DNA of 64,000 nucleotides from CAVXNB01 sp963763085 (GTDB lineage Bacteria; Actinomycetota; Acidimicrobiia; Acidimicrobiales; Bog-793): assembly GCA_963763085.1 (NCBI GenBank), contig CAVXNB010000004.1, positions 1,178,001-1,242,000 on the forward strand, written 5' to 3'. A model generated the notes under the pieces. It did not search any database. It had not been told where the DNA came from and saw only the letters and a list, made by a program, of their open reading frames with translations. How positions within the stretch are numbered: position 1 is the first letter of the stretch; each line of letters starts with the position of its first letter. Below, one piece after another: positions 63,701-64,000 of this stretch. The position numbers and the translations under genes are program-made.

Positions 63701-64000
63701 CAGGCCACCCGACGGCGGACCAGCCAGACGGTCACGCCGATGAGCAGCACCGACAGCGCGAGGAGCCAGCTGCCCTCGATCCACTGAAACGTCCAGTAGT
63801 GGCTGGCCGGCTGGTAGTCGGACCATTGCATGTAGCCGTGCTCGACAAGGCACTGCGTTGGGCTAAAGGAGCCTGATATTCCGATCCTGCCACCTGGTCC
63901 AATAGCGACAGACGAAGGGCAGAGCTGCCGGAATAGCTCGATAGGGGGTCGACCACCGAACGCGACCTTCCCGGCCTTGGTCCACCACTCGCTCGTGATC
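63700..64000 (-). CDS. ABC-2-type transporter permease (copy 3, partial at window end)
   Basis: The C-terminal 100 residues are present: WWTKAGKVAFGG, QCLVEHGYMQWSDYQPASHYWTFQWIEGSWLLALSVLLIGVTVWLVRRRVA. Closest to copy 1, including the outer loop with the cysteine. The remaining part lies beyond 64000. Confidence 0.85.
   Translation of the reverse strand, partial: ITSEWWTKAGKVAFGGRPPIELFRQLCPSSVAIGPGGRIGISGSFSPTQCLVEHGYMQWSDYQPASHYWTFQWIEGSWLLALSVLLIGVTVWLVRRRVA

Overview
GC-rich window from an actinobacterium, most likely a little-studied lineage such as the Acidimicrobiia (inference from gene content: two WhiB regulators, a mycobacterial-type succinate dehydrogenase, a zinc metallohydrolase of the DUF2342 family, UPF0182, DUF2510, a mycothiol-type maleylpyruvate isomerase protein and a DivIVA-domain protein).

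Positions 1-31,700 look like conserved chromosome. They carry the folD 3' end, icd, mdh, an RDD membrane protein, a methyltransferase, a prolyl oligopeptidase, the sdhC-sdhA-sdhB operon with an SCP2-like protein, a MoxR/ChlI-type ATPase with its VWA partner, two whiB genes, a glutamate formiminotransferase-like gene, envelope proteases (a trypsin-like protease without PDZ, a PDZ protein with a dead protease domain, a PDZ-Lon protease), moaE, an mreB-like gene, a long DivIVA protein, UPF0182, and a ClpP locus where a catalytically dead ClpP paralogue and an XRE regulator diverge from an intact clpP. Genes between about 5.6 and 14.3 kb are conserved in protein sequence but broken by many single-base indels, so this stretch is probably poorly resolved sequence and not a run of decayed genes. 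A few more isolated frameshifts occur near 19.03, 23.1, 24.9, 60.9, 61.2, 61.65 and 61.9 kb.

An initiator tRNA-Met (31,944-32,020) marks a sharp change in content. Positions 32,000-45,800 hold a LuxR-type LAL regulator and a dense array of small TetR-controlled modules: short-chain dehydrogenases, alpha/beta hydrolases, SnoaL-like, tautomerase and DUF427 proteins, plus truncated tetR and SDR genes. At 45,800-45,847 a degenerate copy of the 3' half of the same tRNA lies in register with the intact gene, as expected for the far end of a tRNA-targeted island, although no integrase is present. Further accessory modules follow: a nucleotidyltransferase/HTH pair behind a 14-bp perfect inverted repeat; a TetR regulon with paired palindromic operators 33 bp apart (peroxiredoxin-SDR and crotonase-VOC); a ClC channel/TetR pair; a DOPA-type dioxygenase; and an SPFH-Arc module preceded by a 28-codon ORF.

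The last 5.5 kb is an ABC-2 transporter region with one ATPase, three permease paralogues (one internally shortened, one cut by the window end), the tail of a deleted second ATPase, and an OmpR-type response regulator/histidine kinase pair interrupted by frameshifts.

The strongest candidates for something not yet described are the dead-ClpP/XRE/ClpP locus, the tRNA-bounded array of TetR modules with 6-N4-6 operators, a 43-codon membrane protein gene locked by ATGA overlaps between an SDR and a DUF427 gene, the twin AT-rich 26-bp intergenic elements, and the DivIVA protein with a MuF-like cysteine-rich tail.
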